Below, piece after piece: positions 54,303 to 62,455 of a DNA stretch of 64,000 nucleotides. The translations under genes were made by a program, and so were the position numbers. The stretch covers positions 62,001 to 126,000 of the forward strand of contig JANXTS010000012.1 of assembly GCA_025352265.1 (NCBI GenBank), in the 5' to 3' direction. Numbering within the stretch: position 1 is the stretch's first letter; each line of letters begins with the position of its first letter. This DNA is from Variovorax sp. GTDB taxonomy: Bacteria > Pseudomonadota > Gammaproteobacteria > Burkholderiales > Burkholderiaceae_C. The notes beneath the pieces are model-generated. The model was given only the letters and a program-made list of their open reading frames with translations. It did not search any database and was not told the origin of the DNA.

Positions 54303-56099
54303 TTAGATCGTTGGCTCTTTTTCGGGTGCTGCGGTGCGAATGGCGTTGTTTTGCAGGCGCGCGTACAGGCCATCGAGCGCCATGAGCTGCGCGTGGCTGC
54401 CTTGCTCGGAAACGCGGCCTCGTTCCATGACGACGATACGATCGGCGTGCTGGATCGTGGACAAGCGGTGCGCGACGATGAGGGTAGTTCGGCCTTGCAT
54501 CAACCGCTGCAGGGCGTCTTGCACCAGGCGCTCGGATTCGGTGTCGAGGGCGGAGGTGGCTTCGTCCAGCAGCAGCACCGGCGCGTCTTTGTAGAGCGCG
54601 CGTGCGATGGCCAGGCGCTGGCGTTGTCCGCCCGACAATTGCGCGGCGTTGTGGCCGAGGACGGTGTCGATGCCGAGGCTGAGGCTGTCGACGTGGGACT
54701 GCAGGTTGGCCGCGACAATGCAGCGCTGGACCTTGTCGCGATCGAGCGCGTCGCCGAGCGTATCGCCCAGCGCGACGTTGGCGGCCAGCGTGTCGTTCAG
54801 CATGACGACGTCCTGGCTCACCATCGCGAACTGCGAGCGCAGGCTGGCGAGCTCCCATTGGCCGATGTCGTGGTCGTCGAGAAGCACCTTGCCTGCGCTG
54901 GGCAAAACAAAGCGGGGCAACAGGTTGACCAGCGTGGTCTTGCCCGACCCCGACGGTCCAACGAAGGCCACCACTTCGCCCGGCTCGATCGTAAGGCTGA
55001 CGCGATCCAGCGCTGATGCTTCGTCGTCGCCGCGGTAGCTCACCCGCACGTCTTTCAGCTCGATCCGGCCGCGCGCACGACCAACCGCGTAACTGCCTTG
55101 CGTTTCCGAGGCGATGTCGTCGATCAGCGCCAGCCCGCGTTCGAGAGCGGCAAGTCCCCGCGTGATCGGGTTGGCCATGTCGGCGAGCCGGCGGATCGGT
55201 GCGATGAGCATCAGCATGGCGGTGATGTATGCGACGAAGCCGCCGACTGTCAGCCCCTGCTCGCCGCTTTGCCATAGCGCGATCATCAGCACCACGGACA
55301 GCGCAACGGACGCTAGCAATTGGGTGAGTGGCGTCATCGCGGCCGAGGCGATGGTCGACTTCACGGCGAGCCGATTCAACTTCTGGCTCAAGGCTTCGAA
55401 GCGTTTGGCCTGTCCTGACTCCGCGCCGTGCAACCGCACCATGCGGTGCGCCAGGACGTTCTCTTCGACCACATACGCAAGGTCGTCGGTGGCTTGTTGA
55501 CCGAGGCGTGTAAGGTGGTAGAGACGCTTGGAAAACACCTTCATGATCCAGGCCACGCCCGGTACCAGAACGCCGACGATCAGCGTCAGCTTCCAGTTCA
55601 GGTAGACCAGGTAACAGAGCAGGGCGACCAGGGTGAATCCATCGCGCGACAGGCCGAGCAGCGCCTGCACCAGCAACATCGCGCCGGTCTGCACTTCGTA
55701 CACGACCGTGTTCGATAGCGCGCTGGCCGACTGCCGCGAGAAGAGCCCCAGCTCCGCCGCCAGCACCTTGTCGAACAGCACGCGGCGCAGGCGCTGCATA
55801 CCCTCGTTTGCGATACGCGCCAGCGCGTACTGCGAAACGAATTGAGCTAGCCCACGCACCGCGAACAGCGAGATAAGAACGACTGGAACGGTCCACAGCG
55901 CGAGCTGTCCACGAGAAAAACCGCGGTCGAGCAACGGCTTCAAAAGGGCTGGCATCAGCGGTTCGGTGAGCGCCGCGATCATGGCGGCTACGACGCCGAT
56001 GGTCCACCAGCGCCGCGACTCCCCGAACCAGGTCATGAGCCGCGAGAGGCGGCGCATCAAGGGGGCACGCAAGGCGGCGTCAACGGGGGCAGAGGGCAT
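54303..56099 (-). CDS. msbA: Lipid A export ABC transporter, ATP-binding/permease MsbA
   Basis: About 598 aa, one half-transporter with six membrane helices and a C-terminal nucleotide-binding domain. Walker A FVGPSGSGKTTLVNLL, signature AQLSGGQRQRLAIARAL, Walker B VLLLDEATSALD, and the H-loop LIVAHRLSTI. It flips lipid A-core across the inner membrane. The frame is open to 56198, but ATG 56099 fits the family N-terminus better. Convergent with rng and divergent from tolB. Confidence 0.92.
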   Translation of the reverse strand: MPSAPVDAALRAPLMRRLSRLMTWFGESRRWWTIGVVAAMIAALTEPLMPALLKPLLDRGFSRGQLALWTVPVVLISLFAVRGLAQFVSQYALARIANEGMQRLRRVLFDKVLAAELGLFSRQSASALSNTVVYEVQTGAMLLVQALLGLSRDGFTLVALLCYLVYLNWKLTLIVGVLVPGVAWIMKVFSKRLYHLTRLGQQATDDLAYVVEENVLAHRMVRLHGAESGQAKRFEALSQKLNRLAVKSTIASAAMTPLTQLLASVALSVVLMIALWQSGEQGLTVGGFVAYITAMLMLIAPIRRLADMANPITRGLAALERGLALIDDIASETQGSYAVGRARGRIELKDVRVSYRGDDEASALDRVSLTIEPGEVVAFVGPSGSGKTTLVNLLPRFVLPSAGKVLLDDHDIGQWELASLRSQFAMVSQDVVMLNDTLAANVALGDTLGDALDRDKVQRCIVAANLQSHVDSLSLGIDTVLGHNAAQLSGGQRQRLAIARALYKDAPVLLLDEATSALDTESERLVQDALQRLMQGRTTLIVAHRLSTIQHADRIVVMERGRVSEQGSHAQLMALDGLYARLQNNAIRTAAPEKEPTI

Positions 56100-56252
56100 G
56101 GCGGCGGATTCTACGGGCGGGGTCTCGCCACCCCTTGGAAGGACGTTCCAACGAGCGTTCACGTTTTGTGACGAGCCCTTCGGAGCTATGTGTACCATTG
56201 GGCTCCGCTTCAGATCGGGGAAACTTTTGCCCCGGAAACCTCTCCGAACTGC

Positions 56253-57572
56253 ATGAACAAGCCGTTGCCAGATCCTATTTCGACTTCTTCTTCATCCTCG
56301 TTCACCGCACGTCGCACCCTTATTGCGGCACTCGCTGCCTCCCCAGCGCTATCGGCTCTTGCCCAGTTCCGCGTCGAAGTGTCAGGCGTCGGCCTGACGC
56401 AGTTGCCCATTGCGCTCGTCCCTTTCAAAGGACAGGATGCGTCCCCGCAAAAAATCTCAGCTATTGTTCAGGCCGACCTAGAGCGCAGCGGGCAGTTCCG
56501 CGGCGTCGACGCGTCCGGTCAGGCGCTCGATGAGACTTCGCGTCCTGACCTCAGCCTGTGGCGTCAGCGCACGGCCGACTCGCTGGTGGCTGGCGGCGTG
56601 TCCAAGTTGGCCGATGGCCGATACGACATAAAGTTTCGCCTTTGGGATGTTGTGCGTGGCGCGGATCTGGGTGGGCAGAGCTATACCGTGCCGCAAGGCG
56701 ACCTGCGCCTTGCCTCGCATCGCATCGCCGACTATGTTTACGAGAAACTGACCGGCGAAAAAGGAATCTTTTCGACGCGTATCGCGTATGTGACCAAGGG
56801 AGGTACGCGTCACACACTGTGGGTGGCGGATGCCGATGGCGAGAACGCGCAGGCAGCGCTCGCCAGCCCCGAGCCGATCATCTCGCCGTGCTGGTCGTCC
56901 AACGGGCAGCAACTCGCTTACGTGTCATTCGAGTCGCGCAAGCCGGTGGTCTACGTACACAACGTGGCTAGCGGTCAGCGCCGGTTGCTGGCCAACTTCC
57001 GCGGCTCCAACAGTGCGCCGGCTTGGGCACCCGATGGCAATTCGCTGGCCGTGACGCTGAGCCGTGATGGTGGCTCGCAGCTCTACACTATCGCCGCAAC
57101 CGGTGGCGAACCGCGTCGGCTGACGCAGAGCAACAGCATCGATACCGAGCCTGTGTATTCGGCAGACGGCAGCACCATCTACTTTGTCAGTGACCGTGGC
57201 GGCGCACCGCAAATCTACAAGATGGGTGCAAGCGGCGGCAACCCGACACGGGTAACGTTTAGCGGTACCTACAACATTTCTCCGTCGATCAGCGCCGATG
57301 GCCGGTGGTTGGCCTACATCTCAAGGGTGGGTGGAGCGTTCAAACTCCATGTGATGGAGCTGTCGTCGAGCACTGTGAACGCGATTACAGACACCGTGGC
57401 GGACGAGAGCCCGAGTTTCGCCCCCAACAGCAAGCTGATCGTCTATGCAACGCAGCTTCAGGGTCGCGAGGCTTTGATGACCACCACGCTGGATGGAAAA
57501 ATAAAAGCCCGCCTTGCGGGTCAAGCGGGCGACATCAGAGAACCGGACTGGGGTCCGTTTCAAAAGCAATGA
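56253..57572 (+). CDS. tolB: Tol-Pal system beta-propeller protein TolB
   Basis: Periplasmic part of the Tol-Pal envelope machine. The 439-aa protein has an N-terminal domain (FRVEVSGVGLTQLPIALVPF) and a six-bladed propeller with repeated blade ends such as SRDGGSQLYTIAATGGEPRR and SDRGGAPQIYKMGASGGNP. The signal peptide contains TARRTLIAALAASPALSALA, with two Arg before the hydrophobic part, so a Tat route cannot be excluded. ATG 56253 is used; the frame upstream to 56190 lacks a signal. tolQ, tolR and tolA are not upstream, where msbA lies instead. Confidence 0.95.
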   Translation: MNKPLPDPISTSSSSSFTARRTLIAALAASPALSALAQFRVEVSGVGLTQLPIALVPFKGQDASPQKISAIVQADLERSGQFRGVDASGQALDETSRPDLSLWRQRTADSLVAGGVSKLADGRYDIKFRLWDVVRGADLGGQSYTVPQGDLRLASHRIADYVYEKLTGEKGIFSTRIAYVTKGGTRHTLWVADADGENAQAALASPEPIISPCWSSNGQQLAYVSFESRKPVVYVHNVASGQRRLLANFRGSNSAPAWAPDGNSLAVTLSRDGGSQLYTIAATGGEPRRLTQSNSIDTEPVYSADGSTIYFVSDRGGAPQIYKMGASGGNPTRVTFSGTYNISPSISADGRWLAYISRVGGAFKLHVMELSSSTVNAITDTVADESPSFAPNSKLIVYATQLQGREALMTTTLDGKIKARLAGQAGDIREPDWGPFQKQ

Positions 57573-57592
57573 TTAACTTGAGGAGTGTGAAA

Positions 57593-58105
57593 ATGTTGAA
57601 ACGTACGATTTATTCGCTGGCCATCGTGGCTTTGATTGCCGGTTGTTCGTCTGGCACCAAGTTGAACGACGCACCCGTCGTCGACCGCAGTGGTGGCGGC
57701 ATGGGGCAGGGCGCGGCGAGCGGCGTGGCACCTGTCACGATCGATCCGAACGCGCAGAACGCGCAAGGCCCGGCCGGCGTCGCGCGAATCATCTATTTCG
57801 ATTACGACAGCTACACGGTCAAGCCTGAGTTCCAGGCCCTGATCGATGGTCATGCGCGCTTCCTGAAGGCCAATGCACAACGTCGCGTTTCCATTGAAGG
57901 CCACACCGACGACCGCGGCGGTAGGGAATACAACTTGGCGCTGGGCCAAAAGCGTTCGGAAGCCGTGCGGCGCTCGCTGGTGCTCCTGGGGGTCAACGAT
58001 GCCCAGATCGAAGCCGTCAGCTTCGGTAAGGAGAAGGCTGCCGTGGCTGGTTCTGGTGAATCAGTCTGGGCACAAAACCGCCGCGCCGAGATCTTCTACA
58101 AGTGA
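57593..58105 (+). CDS. pal: Peptidoglycan-associated lipoprotein Pal
   Basis: Outer-membrane lipoprotein that binds peptidoglycan and TolB. About 170 aa: lipobox LIAGC with the lipid-bearing C18, a Gly-rich linker, then an OmpA-like domain with IIYFDYDSYTVKPEFQ, SIEGHTDDRGGREYNLALGQ and RRAEIFYK at the end. AGGAG is seven bases before the ATG at 57593. Twenty bases after tolB. Confidence 0.96.
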   Translation: MLKRTIYSLAIVALIAGCSSGTKLNDAPVVDRSGGGMGQGAASGVAPVTIDPNAQNAQGPAGVARIIYFDYDSYTVKPEFQALIDGHARFLKANAQRRVSIEGHTDDRGGREYNLALGQKRSEAVRRSLVLLGVNDAQIEAVSFGKEKAAVAGSGESVWAQNRRAEIFYK

Positions 58106-58107
58106 CC

Positions 58108-58866
58108 ATGCGCAGTGGTGCAATGCGGTACGCGGCTGCTTCGGCGGCTCTTGCGTTCGCGTCGCTTGTCTCGGTCGGTGCGCATGCGGCTCTGTTTGAA
58201 GACGACGAGGCGCGCCGCGCCATCCTCGATCTGCGGCAACGAGTAGAAGCGATGCGCGAGGCCACCAACCAGCGGCTGACCGACGAGAACGGCCAACTGC
58301 GACGCAGCCTGCTGGATCTGCAGAGCCAGATCGAGGCGATGCGCGGCGATGTGGCACGCATGACTGGTCAGAACGAGCAACTCACGCGAACCCTCTCCGA
58401 CATGCAGCAAAAGCAGTCTGATGTGGACGATCGGCTGAAAAAGAGCGAGCCGTCGACTGTCGCAGTCGATGGGCGCGAGTTCACCGCCGACCCAAAAGAA
58501 AAAGCGGAATTTGATGCAGCACTCGGTATCTTTCGCGGCGGTCAGTTCGCGCAGGCTCAAACGGCCTTTGCCGGCTTTGTAAAGGCTCATCCGCAGAGCG
58601 GGTACAACCCGTCGGCTTTGTTCTGGCTGGGCAATGCTCAATATGCGACGCGTAACTACAACGAGGCGATCGCTAATTTCCGTTCGATGCTCTCGCTCGC
58701 GCCTGATCATGCAAAAGCGCCGGAGGCCGTGTTGTCGATTGCCAACTGCCAGATCGAACTCAAAGACACCCGCGCGGCCCGCCGCACGCTGGAGGACTTG
58801 ACCAAGGCTTATCCGCAGTCCGAAGCCGCTCAGGCTGGGCGAGAGCGCCTAGCGCGCTTGAAGTAG
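58108..58866 (+). CDS. ybgF: Tol-Pal system protein YbgF (CpoB)
   Basis: Periplasmic coordinator of Tol-Pal with peptidoglycan synthesis. About 252 aa with a signal peptide (ending VSVGAHA), an N-terminal coiled coil (residues about 30-115, with LRQRVEAMREATNQRL and repeats) and a C-terminal TPR domain with FVKAHPQSGYNPSALFWLGN and LTKAYPQSEAAQAGRERL. GTG 58102 overlaps the pal stop and is also possible as start. Confidence 0.93.
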   Translation: MRSGAMRYAAASAALAFASLVSVGAHAALFEDDEARRAILDLRQRVEAMREATNQRLTDENGQLRRSLLDLQSQIEAMRGDVARMTGQNEQLTRTLSDMQQKQSDVDDRLKKSEPSTVAVDGREFTADPKEKAEFDAALGIFRGGQFAQAQTAFAGFVKAHPQSGYNPSALFWLGNAQYATRNYNEAIANFRSMLSLAPDHAKAPEAVLSIANCQIELKDTRAARRTLEDLTKAYPQSEAAQAGRERLARLK

Positions 58867-58873
58867 GCGGAGT

Positions 58874-59755
58874 TTGCCGTTGGGCACTCCGATTCCACTC
58901 GACGTTGCAGTCCAAGTCGTGCCCGCGGGCTTGCTTGAGGACAAGGCCGATCTGGTACGTCGATTCGGCGGGCTCGATCGGCTTTATGGCGTGACTGGCG
59001 CAGCACGAATCCGCAATGCGCATGTCGTTGTCGTCGGAATCGGGGGCGTCGGCTCGTGGGCTGTCGAGGCACTTGCGCGCAGCGGTGTTGGCCGGCTCAC
59101 GTTGATCGATCTCGATCACATTGCCGAGTCGAACATCAATCGCCAAATCCACGCGCTTACCGGCACACTGGGCCAAGCGAAGGTCGAAGCAATGCGGGAC
59201 CGCATCGCGAGCATCAATCCTGACTGCAAGGTGTTGACGCTAGATGACTTCGTGGAGCCAGATAACTGGCTCTCGTTACTCGAAGCTGCTCAGATGGCGC
59301 AGGGTCCGGTCACTGCACTCATCGATGCTTGCGATCAGGTCCGCGCAAAGGTAACGATGGCGGCTTGGGCACGGCGTCATGGGAGCAAAAATGTCAACGT
59401 GGGAGGTACGCGCTTCATCACGGTCGGCGCTGCGGGCGGAAAGCGCATGGCCCACCATGTGGACATCGACGACTTGGCACTCGTCACCCATGACCCATTG
59501 CTCGCCCAATTGCGGCAGCGCCTTCGCAAAGAGCACGGCGTGCCGCGCGAGGGCAAGAAGATCGGCGTTACTTGCGTCTTCAGCCACGAGGGCGTGGCGC
59601 CGCCCGATGCGTCCTGCGCGCTTGATGAAGGGGCGGGCAGTGACGGCAGTCTTAACTGCCACGGTTACGGTTCTGTGGTGACAGTCACTGCGACATTCGG
59701 TCAATGTGCAGCGGGCTGGGTGCTCGACGAAATAGCCCGCAGCACCACGCTATAA
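58874..59755 (+). CDS. tcdA: tRNA threonylcarbamoyladenosine dehydratase TcdA
   Basis: E1-like enzyme that cyclises t6A at tRNA position 37. 293 aa: the nucleotide loop VVVVGIGGVGSWAVEALARS, LTLIDLDHIAESNINRQIHA, TALIDACDQVRAK and a C-terminal region with GVTCVFSHEG and GSLNCHGYGSVVTVTATFG. The start is a TTG at 58874 or 58880; the latter has a GGCGGAG seven bases before it. TATAAT at the stop may serve the tRNA gene downstream. Confidence 0.92.
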   Translation: MPLGTPIPLDVAVQVVPAGLLEDKADLVRRFGGLDRLYGVTGAARIRNAHVVVVGIGGVGSWAVEALARSGVGRLTLIDLDHIAESNINRQIHALTGTLGQAKVEAMRDRIASINPDCKVLTLDDFVEPDNWLSLLEAAQMAQGPVTALIDACDQVRAKVTMAAWARRHGSKNVNVGGTRFITVGAAGGKRMAHHVDIDDLALVTHDPLLAQLRQRLRKEHGVPREGKKIGVTCVFSHEGVAPPDASCALDEGAGSDGSLNCHGYGSVVTVTATFGQCAAGWVLDEIARSTTL

Positions 59756-59756
59756 T
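59751..59756 (+). promoter_or_regulatory. Candidate -10 box for tRNA-Lys
   Basis: TATAAT overlaps the tcdA stop, about 47 bases before the tRNA. No clear -35 stands at 16-18 bases, so the call rests on the -10 alone. Confidence 0.3.
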
Positions 59757-59802
59757 CTGAGGCTTTGCCGGATCTTGCCGGCAAGACTGCAGAAGTAAGT
59801 TC

Positions 59803-59878
59803 GGGACGTTAGCTCAGTTGGTAGAGCAGCGGACTTTTAATCCGTTTGTCGTGGGTTCGACCCCCGCACGTCCCACCA
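59803..59878 (+). tRNA. tRNA-Lys (anticodon TTT)
   Basis: A 76-base cloverleaf: acceptor stem GGGACGT/ACGTCCC, D-loop AGCTCAGTTGGTAGAGC, anticodon loop CTTTTAA with anticodon TTT, T arm GTGGGTTCGACCCCCGC-like with GGTTCGA, and encoded CCA at the 3' end. No intron. No integrase or attachment duplication is seen next to it. Confidence 0.97.
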
Positions 59879-59900
59879 GTTTCCCCGCATGGGGGTTGAA

Positions 59901-59936
59901 AGCCTGCTATCTAAACGATGGCAGGCTTTTTCTTTG
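59901..59936 (+). terminator. Terminator after tRNA-Lys
   Basis: AGCCTGC / GCAGGCT pair across a 13-base loop, then a T-rich run, 22 bases after the tRNA end. Typical Rho-independent form. Confidence 0.8.
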
Positions 59937-60051
59937 GGATCCCCAGGCGCGCTGCTGGTCTGCCGGACTTTGCCCGGACACAAGCTCCATTGCACTCCCG
60001 TTTGAGTGCGACCAAAAGCCACCTGCGTTGTTTTTGCCAGCGGCGCGGATG

Positions 60052-60477
60052 TCAGCAGCGTCCTTTTTTCGCCTGCCCAGGAGGGCAGTGGTATCCGTCC
60101 CCGCGTCGTTCGTCGTTCGAAGACTCACGCCGATCGTCTTCGTCACGACCGCGGTGCCCCTCTGGCCGCCGGCGCCATTGGTCCTCGGACCAGCGCCAGC
60201 CACCGTCTCCTGCCACCCAGCGGCCCGGCGCATATACATAGTCAGGTCGCGCGCTTTGCCACTGACCAGTTCGCCAAACATACTCACGCTCGTTCCACGC
60301 CCACCTGCCTGGCACCCACACTCGGCCTGGCGTTGCACGCGGAGCGGGCTCGTACCGCGGCGGCGGCGGAGCGATCTGCACGAACCCTGGGACGTTGATG
60401 TTGACAGAGACTTGCGCAAGGGCCGAAGCGGACACCGTGCTAACAGCCAGAATAAACAGAAAACTTTTAATGCGCAT
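60052..60477 (-). CDS. Secreted YXWGXW-repeat-like protein
   Basis: 141 aa with a clear signal peptide, MRIKSFLFILAVSTVSASALA. The mature part is rich in Trp, Tyr, Pro and Arg, with repeated units RVWVPGRWAWNEREYVWRTG and YVYAPGRWVAGDGGWRW that match the YXWGXW repeat type, and then a charged Arg/Asp-rich tail ending GQAKKGRC. Function is unknown; such proteins are common in Burkholderiales envelopes. Its promoter side is 60478-60540. Confidence 0.8.
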   Translation of the reverse strand: MRIKSFLFILAVSTVSASALAQVSVNINVPGFVQIAPPPPRYEPAPRATPGRVWVPGRWAWNEREYVWRTGQWQSARPDYVYAPGRWVAGDGGWRWSEDQWRRRPEGHRGRDEDDRRESSNDERRGDGYHCPPGQAKKGRC

Positions 60478-60658
60478 AAAAAATCCTTTGAAGCAATGAA
60501 AGTTGAGACCGGTTGTGACTGAGACTCGTCCCGGGAGAAAGTCGCCAATGGCCTCCTATGCGAGACATCCTGACACACCGCTTGATTCCTCGTAGTCATA
60601 GGTGTCACCAAATTACGTTTGAGCAGACTTATGCGGCCGGTCCGTGTCGTTACGGTAT

Positions 60659-60826
60659 TCATCGGCGGAGCAGCCAAAGCACACCGAGCGCCACCACGAT
60701 CAGCAAGAGTGCGGCAGCGTTACGCCGCCATGCGCGCGAATGAAGTTGCTCACTTTCGCGCCGCGAGGTTTCGAGTTTGGCACGCTGCGAGCTTCGTTTC
60801 CAGAAGTCGTCGTTGTCTGCTTTCAT
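60659..60826 (-). CDS. Small single-pass membrane protein, 55 aa
   Basis: A short protein with a charged N-terminal half (DDFWKRSSQRAKLETSRRES) and a C-terminal membrane helix NAAALLLIVVALGVLWLL followed by two Arg. No named family is recognised. A longer frame opens at 60943, but ATG 60826 with GGTGAT before it gives the natural start. It is in line with the zinc-ribbon gene that starts at 61241 on the same strand. Confidence 0.5.
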   Translation of the reverse strand: MKADNDDFWKRSSQRAKLETSRRESEQLHSRAWRRNAAALLLIVVALGVLWLLRR

Positions 60827-60917
60827 GAATATCACCGCTCGTAATGCCTTACTTTCACCGCGATTGCGTCCTGAGAGAGTATTTGAGACAACGACGACGC
60901 TGGGCAGGGCGGCAAAG

Positions 60918-61241
60918 CTACATAGGAAGTCGGGACAGGACATAACCCAGCACGGCGACGCAACATAAAGCTACAGCGGATCCCGCAAGCCAATACGGCC
61001 AAAGCGCCCGTCGCGGTTCGGTGGTGACTGCAAGTCGACTCCTCGCACTGACCTGCTGCCATGCGCTGAAGTTCTTGATCCGTTGTCCTTTAGAGGCGTC
61101 GCTTGGCAAAACTTCGACAAGCTCATGTCCGCACGCGAAGCAGTGCATCGAAGCGATTTGGTTCTGTCTGCCGCAAATTTGACAGTCGGCGGACGACTTC
61201 AAGGCCGGCGTCGCCGGCTCGAAAGGTGCAACGGTGATCAT
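60918..61241 (-). CDS. Zinc-ribbon membrane protein, 107 aa
   Basis: Two Cys pairs, CQICGRQ and CFACGHE, about 15 residues apart near the N-terminus make a zinc ribbon; a linker follows, then one C-terminal membrane helix (LWPYWLAGSAVALCCVAVLG). It looks like a tail-anchored or single-pass protein of unknown role. It may form a unit with the 55-aa gene downstream. Confidence 0.6.
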   Translation of the reverse strand: MITVAPFEPATPALKSSADCQICGRQNQIASMHCFACGHELVEVLPSDASKGQRIKNFSAWQQVSARSRLAVTTEPRRALWPYWLAGSAVALCCVAVLGYVLSRLPM

Positions 61242-61582
61242 GCGTTTAGCAAGCCTGCCTAAAATTAAATGCAGTCAAACACTTCAAGTACTGGCTCGTC
61301 GATTGGGGCACCACGTTCAAGCTCCAGGTTGCACATGTGAAAAAGTCACATGTTGGGACGGAGGCTAAAGTCTCGGCGGTCGGGGTGCATGTGGGACGGC
61401 ACCGCATTCTTTTGTGGACGCCTGACTGGGAGGTCTTTGCGAATGGCCAGATTACCGAATCGTCACGTAAGCGCGCCAGCATTTATGAACCGCGCCTTAA
61501 CGCTTCCGCCAAAATCGCATAAAGTCGGCGCGCATGAGAATTGTTCGCTTTTGCGGCCGGCGAATGCACTTTGAGGAAACCT
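61242..61582. other. Intergenic stretch before the DUF6502 gene
   Basis: About 340 bases. One 61-codon frame (61337-61522) on the plus strand and one of 78 codons on the minus strand are open but have no family likeness and no convincing ribosome site, so I leave them out. The divergent promoters of the zinc-ribbon and DUF6502 genes should lie here. Confidence 0.45.
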
Positions 61583-62404
61583 TTGATCGATGAACGCTTA
61601 GGCTGGGCGGTTTCGGTCTGCGCTCGCGTCATGCGGCCATTGATTCGCCTCGCTTTGAATATGGGCGTCAAACATCGGGATCTCGAACACGTAGTCCGCG
61701 ATCTGCTTTTGGAGGAGGCGCGAATTTCCTGGCGTGAAAAGGGGATTGAACCCAATATCAGTCAGCTATCGATCACCACGGGCCTCAACCGCAAGGCGGT
61801 GACGTCAAGAGTTCGGGCACCGACGGACGCACTCCCGCACACCGACATGTCGGCCGCCTCCAAGACCTTGACGGCTTGGCTCGAACTCGTGGCCACCTTG
61901 CCTGATCTCAAAACACTTCCTGTCACGGCCGCGGAGCCGCTGCTGAGTTTCGAATTGCTGGCCCGACGCGCCAGCCGCGGAAACCACCATCACCGCGCTG
62001 TACTGGACGAGTTGACGCGGCTGCATATGGTTGACGAAAAGGATGGCCACGCCACGCTGGCGGTAGCTGGCTTCGTGCCCGCCGACGATGTTCGGTCCAT
62101 GCTGGCGTTCCTGGGCGACAACGCACGAGATCATCTGCTCGCAGGCGTCTCCAATACTTTCGGTAAGGCACCCCAGATGCTGGAGCGATCGGTGTTCGCT
62201 AGCGGCCTCACGCTCGTCGACTGCGACGCCATCCAGCAACAGGTGCGCTTGCGATGGGACGCAATGCAGCACGAACTCGCCGGGTTGATGACACAGGCCG
62301 TCGACGTGGCTGAAGGCCAGGGCGGCGCGCGCATGCGCGTTGGCATCTATGCCTATCACGAAGCGCGCACGACAACAGTGGCGGAGCCAGCTGTTTCTCA
62401 GTGA
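61583..62404 (+). CDS. DUF6502 family protein (first copy)
   Basis: About 273 aa. Near the N-terminus is an HTH-like stretch (VVRDLLLEEARISWREKG, then LSITTGLNRKAVTSRVRAP), suggesting a DNA-binding regulator; the C-terminus has LRWDAMQHELAGLMTQAVD and MRVGIYAYHE. It matches DUF6502, which is commonly found beside DUF5666 lipoproteins. The start is uncertain: TTG 61583 has GAGGA before it, TTG 61571 and 61541 are also open. It converges on the DUF5666 gene. A second copy runs off the window end on the other strand. Confidence 0.75.
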   Translation: MIDERLGWAVSVCARVMRPLIRLALNMGVKHRDLEHVVRDLLLEEARISWREKGIEPNISQLSITTGLNRKAVTSRVRAPTDALPHTDMSAASKTLTAWLELVATLPDLKTLPVTAAEPLLSFELLARRASRGNHHHRAVLDELTRLHMVDEKDGHATLAVAGFVPADDVRSMLAFLGDNARDHLLAGVSNTFGKAPQMLERSVFASGLTLVDCDAIQQQVRLRWDAMQHELAGLMTQAVDVAEGQGGARMRVGIYAYHEARTTTVAEPAVSQ

Positions 62405-62455
62405 CATCGGGGGCGTGCTGCAGCGAGGGCGCGGCCGGCTCATTCGTCCTGGATT

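Noticed and set aside
57507-57530. Inverted repeat GCCCGC/GCGGGC as a tolB-pal terminator
   Set aside because: It lies inside the tolB coding sequence with no T run after it, and pal has its own strong ribosome site just downstream.
59803-59936. tRNA-Lys as an integration site of a genomic island
   Set aside because: No integrase gene and no direct repeat of the tRNA 3' end is found in the 4 kb downstream.
61337-61522. 61-codon plus-strand frame before DUF6502
   Set aside because: No ribosome site, no likeness to any family; cannot be told from chance.
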